A stretch of DNA of 64,000 nucleotides from Pseudoscleropodium purum (Eukaryota > Streptophyta > Bryopsida > Hypnales > Brachytheciaceae): positions 930,001-994,000 of the forward strand of contig OZ017803.1 of NCBI GenBank assembly GCA_963969395.1. Direction: 5' to 3'. Below are positions 1-12,080 of the stretch, one piece after another (the first letter of the stretch is position 1; each line of letters begins with the position of its first letter). Under the pieces are notes generated by a model. The model saw only the letters and a list, made by a program, of their open reading frames with translations. It searched no databases and had not been told where the DNA came from. Made by a program: the position numbers and the translations under genes.

Positions 1-1320
1 TCCACCCACTAGGATACAATTTAATGCAAGATTTCATAATTCATTATGTGAAAAAAATAGTTTTATCATCCTTGTTCTTTATACTAAAATGGAAGTTGTT
101 GAACACAAGAAAAATAATCCATCTTGTATAATTATAGTTCTACATATACATGTACAAAAGTCATATGCTTATTCTTTGCATTTTTGGCAATGGAATTTCT
201 ATTGCTAAATGTCATGACTATTCTATAGTTAACAATATTTTTATTATACACATGTACTTCATAGAAAATCTTATATAATATATTTGTAAATAATATATTC
301 TTTGTCATTGCTATAACTATAATGGCCCAATCCTTGTATAAATTTTATTTTCTTGGAAAATTATTTTATATAATTTTAGGATAAAAAATATTTCAAAATT
401 CATGCTTTTGTGGGTCCAAGCATCAACACTAACTCCATATAGACTTTCCTATGGAATTAATTTTTTTAAATTTTAATAGCCATAAAATGAATCATATTAA
501 ATGTTTAATATTTTTATTTTTCATCATTGTAAAAATGTGATTCGGAAGTTATTGTAAGTAATTTAATGACCAAAGTGCCCTTCTTTTTGTTAGAATGTTT
601 TAGAATGAATCATTCTACTTTGACAGATTAGTGTAACTCTAATAGAATCACAAAAAATATACTTTAATATGACTTATAGTTGAATTCTGAAATTCATTCA
701 GTGAACAATTTTTTTCCTTTGTGGCATTATACAAGGATTGAGAAGCTTCAAGAAAGATAACAAAATGTATCAATAGAATTGTGTTCTACATCTTTTGAAA
801 ATGGTGTGAAAGAACCAAAATGGTATCAAATTAGAAAAGTGATTTGAACAAAAGGATCTATTACGGATACTTCTACATGAAGTGATGCACTCACAATCAT
901 CAATGCAAAACGTCCCTATTGAACTTTGGACTTATCTCCCTAGTCATACTATAGAAGTGACCTTGTTCACCTTTTCTCCCTCTATTTGCTAATCACATGA
1001 CTTCTCTATTGAATTTGCATCTATTATGTTCAAAAGACAATAGCTCTACATAAATTGTGAGTGAAATAGTGAGTCACGTGACAAGATGTAATGGCATTGT
1101 CTCTTGAATTGGTATCAAGTGAATACAAATGAGACTTGAGGGGAAGATACTTTGAAAACAATTTTTTTGTTTTATGTCTACATTTATATATACTCCAAGA
1201 TCCAATAGTGTAAAAGTTGCCCCTATTTTATAACTAAGTACTAAAAGCGTAGGCACATGTATAAAGATTACATGTGGAAAACATTATTTGTACTTTCTTT
1301 GAAAAGAGATTATGGGGTTC
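1..1320. other. AT-rich intergenic sequence, no gene seen
   Basis: I see no convincing coding sequence here; the open frames are short and of low-complexity composition. A stretch near 815-830 reads like a degenerate plant retroelement primer-binding site (TGGTATCA...), but no paired long repeats or polyprotein fragments are present, so it is not annotated. Confidence 0.6.
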
Positions 1321-1321
1321 A

Positions 1322-1460
1322 AAATGAATTAGCCCATTACCACCACCTTTCTCAATTCCACCCTCATGTACTTGAGGTGTACATTTTTCCTATGAAATGT
1401 ATCCCATGAGTTCATGAGTGTGGAATTGAGAAGGGTAGTGATAATAGATTGGTTCACCTT
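1322..1460. mobile_element. Short foldback (MITE-like) element
   Basis: The left arm (about 1324-1370) and right arm (about 1412-1458) are inverted copies of each other and share a core reading TTCTCAATTCCAC, then CTCATG. The arms together take up nearly the whole ~140 bp unit, leaving only a short loop. There is no coding capacity. This is the structure of a non-autonomous foldback or MITE copy. No clear target-site duplication was identified. Confidence 0.55.
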
Positions 1461-1669
1461 AACCAAGAAAGCATGCTAAGTGAAATCACAACCTCTAAAT
1501 TTGTAACAGTCTTAACCTTATAACATTGTTGTGGACACTAAGTGTGCAATTAATGATAAAGAATCCTCCCATGTAAGACAAAAGTGCAAATGTTCATCTT
1601 TGAAATTTTGTGTGAAAAGGGGAGGTACTGCATGGTAGTTTGAACTCCAATAAGTGCTCTTGGATTTTT

Positions 1670-2566
1670 TCAATCCCTAAAGTTCTTTTTTGTTTAGAAG
1701 CCTAAAATTGTTCTAAGATACAAGTTTTCAAAGCAAAGCTAAAATCATTATCAATATTTATTTTAAAACAAACCCAACCGTAGGATCCTTTAGTTAATTT
1801 ATTAGAGTACATCTTCTTAAACAAGAAACCCTGCCAATTGTGAGATCTTGATGCTTGGATTTCAGACATTACAAGATTATAAATAATGACCTCTAAGACT
1901 ATACTTAAAACTCACTTAAAACACCCCTTTCTCTTGTAGTGAAAAAAAAGAATTTTCAACTCTTTCCAAATGCTTTGATTCATTTTTCAAAATATTTATA
2001 TAAAAATGTATAGATCCTACAACTTGCAACTCTCTATTATATATTGAAGAAATAAGTTGAAAAATGCCAATCCTAATGGTTTTAATATTTCAATAACCAA
2101 TCTACATCCTATGATTTTATTTTATTTTCTAAACATTGAAAATTCAGTTAAATGAAGAACTTCAAAGTTTATTTCAAAGTAGACATTCCATAACCATCAA
2201 CAAACTAAAATTCCTCATCATTTTCATTTCATCAATTGAAATAGAATGATTCAAAGATTTCTATATATATATATATATATAAATTTAGAAAACCAATTTC
2301 AAAATTTTATTTCTAAGAAAAGTGTTTTTTTCCTGAGCTACTTGGGTTCCAATAGAGAAATGTTGCATACATCTTAAAATAACATATAATAAAATAACTT
2401 TTTTATTATGTAGTCAAAAGTTATGAAAAGTGTTGCGCCTTGAAGTTACTCCTCCAATTCATGTTCTGTGAAAATTTTAAAAAAAAGAAATAAAAATTCC
2501 ATTCATAAATGGATGACCAAAATCACTATGTTGCCAAGAAATGCTACTTGGTCTTTTAAAGATTAA
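1670..2566 (+). mobile_element. Family-1 non-autonomous DNA element, degenerate copy
   Basis: This stretch is a diverged direct copy of the unit at 2739-3676. Shared landmarks occur in the same order: a CCAACC(G/A)TAGGATC block near 1788, a block near 2050 reading AAAAATGCCAATCC(T/C)AATGG, a GAACTTCAAAGTTTATTT block near 2157, an ATAGAATGATTCAAAG block near 2240, and a right end near 2560 turning into TTAACCCC. There is no coding capacity. Ends are inferred by comparison with cleaner copies. Confidence 0.55.
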
Positions 2567-2738
2567 CCCCTAAAGACCTAAGGAGGGGGGGAGGGCTTTC
2601 AAAATGGGCCAAAATTTCCCAAAATTTGAACAACTTGTTTGCTCAAATATTTTTAGACCTAATTGAATGTAATTGTAGGATATGATCTTGTAGTTCAATT
2701 TTAAAGTAAGCTCTTGATAAAAATTTAGATTATTTGAT

Positions 2739-3676
2739 TAACCCCTACAGTTCCTTGACTATGTTTTCACCAAAAAAAATGCTTCAAATTTGCCATTTTT
2801 AGCACAAGTACGAAAAAAATTAATTTTTTTTTGAACATATCCAACCATAGGATCTCGTATTATGATAATTTGAGAATATGAGGAAAATATTTCAGAAATT
2901 TTCACCATGTAGATTGCAAGATATTAGCTTTTCAATTGACAAATAGTCTTTTTTGTCCCTGCCAAAAATTAGGCAATTGCAATTCACAAGGTCACATTTG
3001 TATGAATGTCCAAAAAATGTTCAAAATGGTTGCAACTCTTTGGATTCATTCTTCAAAGCAATTTGGCCTCATGCTTGAAAATTTTCAGATCATTTGGAAT
3101 TGTACAATATATAGAAAAAAAATATGAAGTAGAAAAAAGTAGAAAATGAATCAAAATACTATATTGTTGATAATTTAATTATAGAATTAAAAAATGCCAA
3201 TCCCAATGGTTATAATGTTGTAATAAAAAAATTTCACCTAATTTTTTTATTTTTTTCCAAAAATATTGAAAATTGAGTTCAATAAAGAACTTCAAAGTTT
3301 ATTTTGGAATATGGAATTCATGACTACCTGCAAACTAAAACACCTCATAACTTTTGACTCATTGATCAAAATGGAATGATTCAAAGCTTTCTATCTATAT
3401 ATAAATCTTGAAAATTAATTTTAATTTTTAATTTTTGAAAAAAGTGATTTTTTCAGATCTGCCCGGACTGCCCAAGTTGAGAAACAAACTACATGTTAGG
3501 CCATAACTTTTGACCCATATTTTCAAATGTCCTAAAATTTAGTGTACATGAAAGATATTCTTCATCCACACCTTCTATTAAAATTTGGGCCAAATATATG
3601 AAAATCTTCACTCACATGCACCCACCCAAAAAAGTTATGTTGCCAAAAAATGCACTTTGGTACTATGAGGGTTAAA
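2739..3676 (+). mobile_element. Family-1 non-autonomous DNA element (~0.94 kb)
   Basis: This unit begins with TTAACCCCTACAGTTCC and ends with a complementary GAGGGTTAAA. Its interior matches, in inverse orientation, the units at 27425-28372 and 30757-31693; the block GCCCAAGTTGAGAAACAAAC near 3470 is the best landmark. It lies in the same orientation as, and just after, the copy at 1670-2566. No open frame of useful length is present, so it would depend on enzymes supplied elsewhere if it is a transposon. Superfamily is unassigned. Confidence 0.6.
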
Positions 3677-3689
3677 CAACTTAAGAGAT

Positions 3690-4525
3690 ATTTAATTTTG
3701 AAGTTTTATTTGGATCAATGGAAAACCAGGGCAACATACTTTGAACGAGCATATTTTAGTGAGAATATTTTGATGAACTTTTTGTACTAAGTGAAAGACA
3801 AGAGAATTGAATAGGCTCAAGTAAAACTTTACAACATTTTGATTACTTTTGCAATTTTGGGTGGAGCTACAATGCTTGGTGGTAATTGAAATGAGAGTAA
3901 TGTTTTTAGAAAAACAAGAATAGGCACACTTGTCTTCCCCTTAAGCTCCTTGGATATGTCCTTTTAAAGGTGGGCAACAATCACATTGGTTAGCTGACTT
4001 TTCAATTCTTACCCAAATTGAATCAAAAACTTGAGCCATGAACTATTTATGCTCAAAAGGAATAATCAAAACATGAATCATGAATTGCATTGCACTTCAA
4101 AATTTTAAAAAATACCACAAGGTGGAATTTAACCCATAAACGACATGGCACACCTTTTTTCAACCAATGGATGGTAAAGCATCTCTCCATGTAAGACAAA
4201 AGGTACAACTATTCATCTTCAAAACTTTGAGTAAAAGGAGACATCTTCTACAATAGTTTGACTTCCAATGAGCACTTTTGCATTTTATTTAAAGCCAAGA
4301 ATTCACACAATTTCAAAACACATGATTTCTACGATGACTAGCACGTCCTTTCACTCAGGGTTTACTTGGAATTTGATGAGACTACCAAAATTCGATTTGT
4401 AACCAATCTATTTCCTAGAAGTAATTTTTACTAAATTAAAAATTCGAAATTTGAGAATGGGCAGGTCGAAAAAGAAGGGCAGCTTCCAGAAAATCGTCAG
4501 TTGGGTCATTAGGCCGGGGTTAAGC
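3690..4525. other. AT-rich intergenic sequence
   Basis: I see no gene, RNA or well-formed repeat here. The sequence continues the low-complexity AT-rich background and changes to clearly higher GC near 4530. Confidence 0.5.
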
Positions 4526-4529
4526 TTAA

Positions 4530-6560
4530 GCCGCAAATGATTGAGACGGTATCCCAAAGCATGATTTCCACATTGACCAAGGTTAATAAAGAAATTAGTT
4601 ATGAAAATCAATCAATAACCATTCTACAGGCAACGGCAGTGGACTTTCTACATTTCAACTTAACTTTTAGCATTCAGTTCAGTTCAGGGAAAGCTGAGAG
4701 ATCCGGTTTGATCAGGGTTTGGTGAAGAGAAAGCAAAGCCCACCATAAGATAATCAAAGTAGCAACCCAGAAGCAGGGCTTCCAGCTTATCCTCAGCAGC
4801 AGCAGCCGTAGCAGCAGCAGCTCTAGGCAGGCCCTTGGACTGGGTCTGGAGTCGAGATGCCAAACAGGCTGACGACTGACGCGTCTGCAACAAGATAAGC
4901 TCCAGCAGAGGCAACGTGATTGAACCATCTCTTAGATTTTATACTATTGAAGTTTATTTTACGTTTATTTTATTGCTGGCAGATGAAGGTTCCAGCTTCC
5001 TCCACGCTTTGCAGACAGATCTGGCGCTTGATACGTGCCCAATGACACCACTCCTGGCAGGACCCCACTGATTCGTTTTGGAGGGTGCACAGCCCTCCAG
5101 CACGGGATCCCGTCTCTTGCAGGCCTTCCATCTGATTGTTGCAGACTGAGGAGCGCTGTCCCCACTTCAGTGCATTATTTGGTACAGATGGAAACGCCCT
5201 GGCTAATGACACAGTAAAAAGGACGGGCACTGTTGATCCTGTGTCATCCATCAGTCAATCAAGCAGGAACACATCCAAAAAAACAGGAGTTACTCCGTCC
5301 TTCGCTTGGTCCTTCACCTTGTTCACTACACAAGCACACAGTAATGTTCCTTCATGACAGCTCCGAAACAATCGTGAAATTGGGGTAAAAGTGCTGGTGG
5401 TGAAAAAATAATTCTCCTCGGGAGGATCACATGGAATATAATCGTAAACAGTAAGCGGAAAACAGTGCTGGAATTCGAAATAAGATAATATTAGAAACTG
5501 GAAATTGTATCACACATTAAAGAATTTGGGGATTTGGTGATAACTTGGTGGATATCACAACCTGCTCCAGCGAAGGAATCTTAGCAACTTCGGGTGACGA
5601 ATTGGTCAATGAAGCCACTTAACCTGTACGAAGATGATACAGTAATCATAAGAAAGCAAACCGTGTGAAACTGATAAAATGAGCAACTCAGAAATCACCA
5701 TTTGAGGTAACAAGCGTTTTATTATCAGGAAAGATTACATGCTGCAGACATGCCGAGGTACGTCAAACTAACTGATTGAGTATCTCGCCAATCCTTGACA
5801 AACTAACTACCTGCACCTCCTTTTCAGCAAAAAATTGAAAACACAAAAGCTAATAGAGAAATCCAGTTATTTATGTAGCCATCTGGAAATTTCGCTATTG
5901 CATTAGCAGAAATTGACTGACTAATTAAAAACAACAAGTGGTGCTTTCATTCCCGGGCAAGCCGTGCACAGCAAGCACGGTGAAATCAAGCACGCTCAAA
6001 ACCAGCAACAACCCACGAGCAGCGCTTGAAAATAGCAAAGTCGACGTATCACCAAATCCGTACACCGCAAACGCGTATTGTCTCGCTGAGGCTAGTATCG
6101 TGGAATAACCAAGGGAAACACCACTCCAGCCGTCAACGTCCAGAAACACTCCGCAACGAACACCAGCAGATGAAGCAGCAGTCGAAGAAAAATCGGTCAC
6201 ATGTCGAAGCCTGACAGCCCCAAAAGAGCCTAAAACATGCCAGGTAAATTCGGTGAAGACTCCATCCTCGATCTGCCGCTACCTCCTCGACAATCCTCCG
6301 ATATAATAGATCATTCAGCTAAGAAAGCCAAAATTTACAAAACATGAATGCGCAGGGCGCAAAGGCAGGCCACCAGTCAGCACCACCTATGAATCAACTG
6401 AGTAGCAATGAAGAGCTTGACAACCTAAACTTGCTCTATGACAAAAATAAAAGAGCAGTATGATGAGTGATCTCTATCGTCGACAAAAAAAGCGCGACTT
6501 TAGTAAGAGATATCAGAATGGTTCCTACAACTAATTTGAGTGACTTGACTTCGATAAAAA
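4530..6560. other. GC-richer transcribed-looking island of unknown content
   Basis: Base composition changes sharply from the AT-rich desert. A CAG/CCG-type triplet tract lies at about 4794-4831. Minus-strand open frames at 4914-4684 and 5251-4970 have mixed, protein-like composition (the first includes an alanine run encoded by the triplet tract), but I do not recognise a family and they lack good ATG starts. Because the island runs straight into the AP2/ERF gene on the minus strand, it may hold that gene's 3' untranslated region, or an independent short or decayed gene. I cannot decide between these from the sequence. Confidence 0.35.
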
Positions 6561-6661
6561 AAAAGTCGTCAAGATCTCATGGATTCTAAAATGTCAAGTC
6601 TCCAAAGTGCCCCAGTTTCACCAAAAGTGGCAACGAAGCTGTTGGCCAAGGCATGCATCGC

Positions 6662-8402
6662 TCATTCACATTGTCTCCAAACGTTAAATTCTCGAGGGGG
6701 GGATAGCGTCGCTGATGTCGGTGTCATGGATCGTTTCCTAGTAGGACCTTCTGCGATTCTGTTGGCCGGGACACTCGTTGCATATTCTCGAACCGACTGC
6801 GGAGAGTCGTAACCATCAGATGCATAAACGTGCTGCTGCTGGTCAACACACGATGTTTCACTATCTACATCATTCAATTGAAATACATCCCAGCTCATGT
6901 CGAGCTGCTGATCACCGCATGGAACTTTGTCAAGATCGTCGAGATCAAACCGCAGATCTTCATCAAACGATAAACCGGTGGCGTCTGATCCGGGGGAGCT
7001 CACATACCTCGACTCACTCGCAGAAGACGACTCAGGGGGACTCTGACAGGGACTGGATGATGATGTACTGCCACTTTCTCTAAAATGGAAGTGGTCTACA
7101 ACACCCGCACTGGGAGCCAGGCAGAGATTCTCAGTTTCAACATTCGACGGCGGTTGCTTACGATCGATACCAGACTTAATTTTAACAGGCTCGACGGGGG
7201 GATGACTTTTGTCTTTGTCGCCCCCAACCGTTTGCGCCTGAAGTGCTTTCTGGTAAGCAATCTCGTGCAACTTCGCATCTAATGTGGAAATGAGCCTTCC
7301 ACTGCTCTTGTGTGCGGGTGAAACACCATTGTCATCCACAGATGACTGCTGTAACCCACCAGATAATACCCCCTGGTCGCCTTGCTGACGAGGAAAGTTG
7401 AGGCGCGCGTACTCGCCCCTTAATTTGTAAGCCGCTGCAGACGAACACAGTTCCCAATTAATTCGACATGTGGTCAAAAGGAAACCAATAAGTAAGACTA
7501 GAAAGAAAGAAAGCAGGGCACAAGCTAAGAATTAACGTACCCGTGTCGTATGCCAGTGCTGCCTCCTCCGCGGTGTCGAAGGTGCCAAGCCACAACCTTG
7601 TTCGGTTCCTAGGCAGCCGGATCTCTGCTACCCACTTGCCCCAGTGTCTCTGACGAACGCCCCGGTACAGTTTGGTCCGGGGCACTCCTATCCGCTTCTC
7701 AGCCGCCGTCTTCTTCATCACCTGGGCACGCGGACCCAGATCAGGACTCCATGACGTCCTCGGCAGATCCACGTCCTGAGGCTGTGGCTGAAACGCGTAC
7801 TGAAGCTGGAATAGCTGCGGTGTGATCAGGGGCGGACCCTGAGTGACGTACTCCAAACTACTCTGTGGAACGTCGGGCTGCGGATGCGTCAAGTTACAAA
7901 CTCCGCTACTGTATCCTCCAGCCTGTAAGCCGTACAGATTCGGCACTAAGAATGATGAATCGTTACTGGCCATGAACGTACTCGTCGCAAGACCCTGCGA
8001 CCCGACATACGGAGGAGAAAACTGCGGTGCTGATCCCTGATTCTGATAACCAGTAAACAGGATTTGCTCGCCTGACAACTCAGGAGTACAACTATCAATT
8101 GACACAGGTGAGCCACATCCTAACACAGACGCAGTAATTCTCTTCTCCTCACGTAGTAACATTTCATCGTGGCTCAATGCTGAACCAGATGAGGACAGAA
8201 GACTATTATTTAACATAAAACGTAAGCTATCACTTACTCCGGCTGCTTCCAAGGAAGCAAAGCCACTACGGCTATCTACAACAGAATCCCTCCCACATGA
8301 GGAGACCCCACCACCGTCATGGATGGCGTTGTCATAGTAGAAACCTCTTGAAGGCACTCCGTATCCAGGCATACTGCTCAGACGGTGTGCCACTGCTGCC
8401 AT
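6662..8402 (-). CDS. AP2/ERF transcription factor, DREB A-6 (RAP2.4-like), two exons
   Basis: Exon 1 runs 8402-7541 and exon 2 runs 7434-6662, with a 106-base intron. The donor is GG|GTACGT, the acceptor is CTGCAG|CG, and the phase is 1. Splicing gives 544 residues and restores an unbroken AP2 domain at about residues 245-302 ([17 protein letters not shown], then [18 protein letters not shown], joined to [15 protein letters not shown]). Val-14 and Leu-19 of the domain are typical of DREB group A-6 proteins, which bind DRE/GCC-like promoter elements in the nucleus and act in stress and light responses in flowering plants. Two motifs outside the domain support the group: LDAKLHEI at about 339-346 and an acidic segment ending in MSWDVF at about 457-474. 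The N-terminal 240 residues are rich in Ser, Gly and Gln and are probably disordered. The start ATG at 8402 has G at +4. Function is inferred from the family; the family call is firm. Confidence 0.93.
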
Positions 8403-9712
8403 CGAAACTCTTCAGAAACCTCCCTTGAGAGGATCGCTGTGTCTTCACTCGGATCTTCGGACCTTCAAACCAGTAGTCGTCTCGCTCGTCACAGACTTGA
8501 CACCTAAAAACAGATCTACCACAAAATACTTCACAGTGTTCAAATACACTTGCCTGACAGCACAGAGTGATCAAAACTACTTGCTATTCGACGTATGATA
8601 CCACGCAGAGATCCTCGCTTGCTGACTGAAAGCAATAACGAAATCGGTAGGCAGATCCTGAGAAGAGCCTTTAGAAATCACGAAGCCCACCTACGCTTCG
8701 TGAGAAGGTAGGACGGTCCGCTAACGTCAGAAAGTTGATAACAACGAGAACCCCAGACGCAGAAAATACAACGAACCACCAGCAGCCTGTGAGGCCAAGT
8801 TGCCAGGCGAAGGAACTCAAGGGACTGCCTAACACCTTCAAGACTGAAGGAAGACAGGACCTGCACCAGAAGAGTGCAAGGTGACTCAAAAACGAACCCT
8901 GACTCGCGATCACTGCCAGCAGTGATGGTGCGACCTGACTTTAAAACACACTTAAAAAACCAAACCGAAATCAGAAAACCGACGAACTACGAGCGTTGAC
9001 GACAATTGCAGAAACCGACCAGAGATACAGACTTAACGATTGGGTGACGGGAGGTCGATTCCGAGTTTCCGAGTGGATCGTGTGAACAGCAGAGTGAGCG
9101 CCGTTTCAGACTGTGAGGCTCAAACCGGAAGGGAACGATTGTTAACTGTGCAAGGCAATATAACGTGTGCGGCAACGACGTTTGCTCTCGATCGCATACC
9201 AACAGGCGATCATCTGTGCCACCACAAACCCGTGCTCGCGCTCACGTAAATATGAACCCTGCGTGCTCCGACTCTAACTAAAAAAACCGTACAACAGCAA
9301 GCAGTGAGAGGAATCCACTACAAGCCGCTAGTGTGTACAGCAAACGCCTACTCTAAACTACTGGAGAGGTAGAAGAGATGCAACACTACAAGCGCCGTGA
9401 CCAAGAAGCTCTGTTGACACACAATCCCCGAGTGCCGAGCCTGCCAGTGCGTGCGCAAGTAATCCGCGGAACCGCCAACCCCCGGATCTCCCACAACCGA
9501 CGATCAACACCAAGCTGTTCCGTCCCACCGAAGTGCAACAGAACAAACCCAATGCTGAAAGAAAGCACGATTGCGAAAGCGTGATCCGAGCTTGCTGTGC
9601 GAGTCCCACTTCCTACAAGCTCCGTGACTGGAAGTGCGAGAGGGAGTGCGAAAGGAAAGCGAGAAAGCGTTGGAAAGCTAGGACGAAGAAGACTAGAGAA
9701 AATGAGTGTTGC
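8403..9712 (-). other. Probable 5' leader of the AP2/ERF gene, with two short upstream ORFs
   Basis: The GC-richer sequence continues about 1.3 kb upstream of the ATG to a TATA-like motif on the same strand. Two overlapping ATG-initiated small frames lie inside: 9213-9142 (23 codons) and 9197-9120 (25 codons). If the whole region is in the mature mRNA, these could dampen translation of the main frame. A leader intron is possible, and the transcription start is not proven. Confidence 0.4.
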
Positions 9713-9740
9713 GGAGTTTGCAAGTGGGGAAGCTCGGGCC

Positions 9741-9747
9741 TTATACT
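9741..9747 (-). promoter_or_regulatory. Candidate TATA box for the AP2/ERF gene
   Basis: On the minus strand the sequence reads GGGAGTATAAGGCCC, followed about 30 bases later by a pyrimidine-rich CTCATTTTCTCTAG segment suited to a plant transcription start. The position fits the point where the GC-rich island ends. No expression data support it. Confidence 0.35.
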
Positions 9748-10068
9748 CCCGACCCCGTCAAGCTTACCCCCCCAGCCATCGCCTCCCCTTCTTCCTCGCA
9801 ACCCTGCGCTTCGCCATTTTCCCCTTGATTAACGCCGATCTTTTTCTTTCTTTTTTCCCCTTAATTTCAGATTAGGGTTGTTTTGGGACGGGCAGGGGGC
9901 AGCGCGCACCGTCAGGGGCGGTTTCGACGAAAGCTGTCGTCGCGTCCACGTCTCCGTCGACTGCGCGTGCTTCATGTTGGCTTCTGGTTGGGATGAAAGG
10001 GATTGTTGGGGGAGTTCCAATATTCGGCAAAGCCCTTGGAGGTATTGGTGAAGTATATTATTTTTTTT

Positions 10069-10355
10069 AAAGGTAGTCTGCTCTTAAAGCGACCACCATT
10101 TTAGAGCTGATTGCAATTGGGGGGGGGGGAGGGTAAACTCAATGAAACAATTTTCAGTAAGTTTTTGTAGGAAGAAAGACAGAATCGACATCTAACACAA
10201 GTCATTTTGTATTTGTTGGACCCTTGTGGAATTAGTTTTGAAGTTGAAATACAACGGTCATCAAAAGCAAACACCTCTTGAAATGTACACTATTGGTACA
10301 TCGAAGAAAGCAAAATGTACCTTTGTGTTAGTGGTCACTTTTAGAGCTCCTTTCT
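10069..10355. mobile_element. MITE-like element, AAGGTAGTCTGCTC-end family (decayed right end)
   Basis: The left end AAAGGTAGTCTGCTCTTAA and the following ACCACCATTTTAGAGCTGA match, inverted, the right end of the element at 37903-38212. The interior block GAAAGCAAAATGTACCT near 10305 is also shared. A run of about 15 G interrupts it near 10119. The right terminus is not recognisable as a clean inverted repeat. Confidence 0.5.
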
Positions 10356-12080
10356 CTTAGGCCAATTTTTTTTAAAAGACAAGGAAAAGCCGCATTTAAT
10401 TAACTTTGAATTGTACTTTTTCAAACTCTTATTGAATTAATTGTGAATGATTACCATTGGAATTTGGAAGTTGCTCCAAAGTGGTCTACACCTTCAAGTG
10501 TTCATTCTTGGTTAGATGTGAAACTTTGTATATGTATCATTGATTCAATCAAGTGACAGTACCATCACCTATTGTCACTTCATTCATATTTTTTTGCTTG
10601 CACGTTACGTACTGCTACTTTGTTTTGACCACCATTGATGTGGTTTTAGTAGACAAGTCATGTGGAAGGCAATAAAAGGAGGAGAATTGTAGACTGGGCT
10701 CACTTACGTAGTATGACCTATGACTTACTGATGCATTTAAAGTTCAACAAGGACATTCCACAATGATGATTTTTGGTCAAGTCACTTCACGCAAAAGTGA
10801 CCCTCCATAGAAGTTTCAAACCACACTCTCCAACTGGATACTTTTCCTAGAAAACCAAGGTGTTGTGCTTTCAATTCTCCAAAGCTTGATCAAACTATCT
10901 CTCATATTGCCTTAAATAATAAAAGTTAAAAATAAAAAATCTATATTCAAATGATGATTGAATGATTTTCAGAACCGATTTTTGTTAGAAGTATTAATGA
11001 GTTCTTCATGTCACACATGAGGCTTTCTTACGTATTTTTAAGCCTATGATGTCCTTATAAATAAAATAATAACTTTTGAATGTGTACAATTCTCAAAGCA
11101 TCTTCCCTTCACGCTTTTAATAGGAAGGAAAATGTAATTGGCATCTAGCCCAAGTCATTTCTTATTTTTTAGACCTTCATGGAATTAATTATGAATTTTT
11201 GAAGTTTAAACATAGTGGTCACTAAAAGTGACCACCTCCTAAAATGTGCACTATTGGTACATTGAAGAAAGCAAAATGTTCCTCTATATTAGTAGTCTCT
11301 TTTAGAGCAAGGTCACTTTTAGAGCATCCTACACTTTTACATTTTTAGTCAATTTTTCTTGAAAGGTGAGGAAAAGTTGCATCTAATTAACTTTAAATTG
11401 TATTTATTTGAACTTTTATTGAAATAGTTGTGAATAATTACATTTGAAATTGGGAGTTGCTCCAAAATGTTCCACACCTTCAAATGTTTATTGTGGTTTA
11501 GATGTAAAATTTTGTATATGTATATCCTAAAATTAGTCAAGTGACAGCACCATCACACATTGTCACTTCATTCACTTTTTCACTTACAAGTTATACGTGG
11601 CTAGTGGCTACTATTTTTGACCACCATTGATGTGATTTCAATAAACAAGTTGTGTAGAAGGTAATTCGAGGAAGAGAGTTGTGAACTTTGCCCACTTTTG
11701 CAATATGATCTATGACTTGCCGATGCATTTAGAATTTGACAAGGATGTTCTAGGACGATGACTTTTGGTCAAGTCACTTCATTTGAAAGTAACCCTTCGT
11801 AGAAGTTTCAAACCACATTCTCCAATTGGATACATTTTGGAATACCAATTATTGTGCTTTCAATTCTTTAAAGCCTCATCAAACCCTAATTCATATTGCC
11901 CTAAATAATAAAAGCTAGAAACAAAAAATTTACATTAGAATGATTATTGATTGATTTTCAAAACCAACTTTTGTTAGAAGTATTATTGAGTTTGTGATAT
12001 TACACACAAGGCTTTTTGCTTATTTTGAAGCCTATGATGTCGTTATCAATGAAATAATAATTTTCAAATATGTATAGTTT
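10180..12080 (+). repeat. Two diverged tandem copies of a ~0.95 kb unit
   Basis: Sequence from about 10180-11130 recurs in the same order at about 11130-12080, offset by roughly 950 bases. Shared blocks include CATCTA(A/G)C(A/C)CAAGTCATT, CTATTGGTACAT(C/T)GAAGAAAGC, the TCAAGTGACAG(T/C)ACCATCAC block near 10551 and 11536, and ATGACTTTTGGTCAAGTCACTTCA-like sequence near 10765 and 11758. A third, weaker partial copy follows at about 12210-12430. Divergence is high, so the duplication is old. There is no coding potential. Confidence 0.55.

Noticed and set aside
815..830. TGGTATCA motif resembling a retrotransposon primer-binding site
   Set aside because: No flanking long terminal repeats or gag-pol remnants are present; a single short match is weak.
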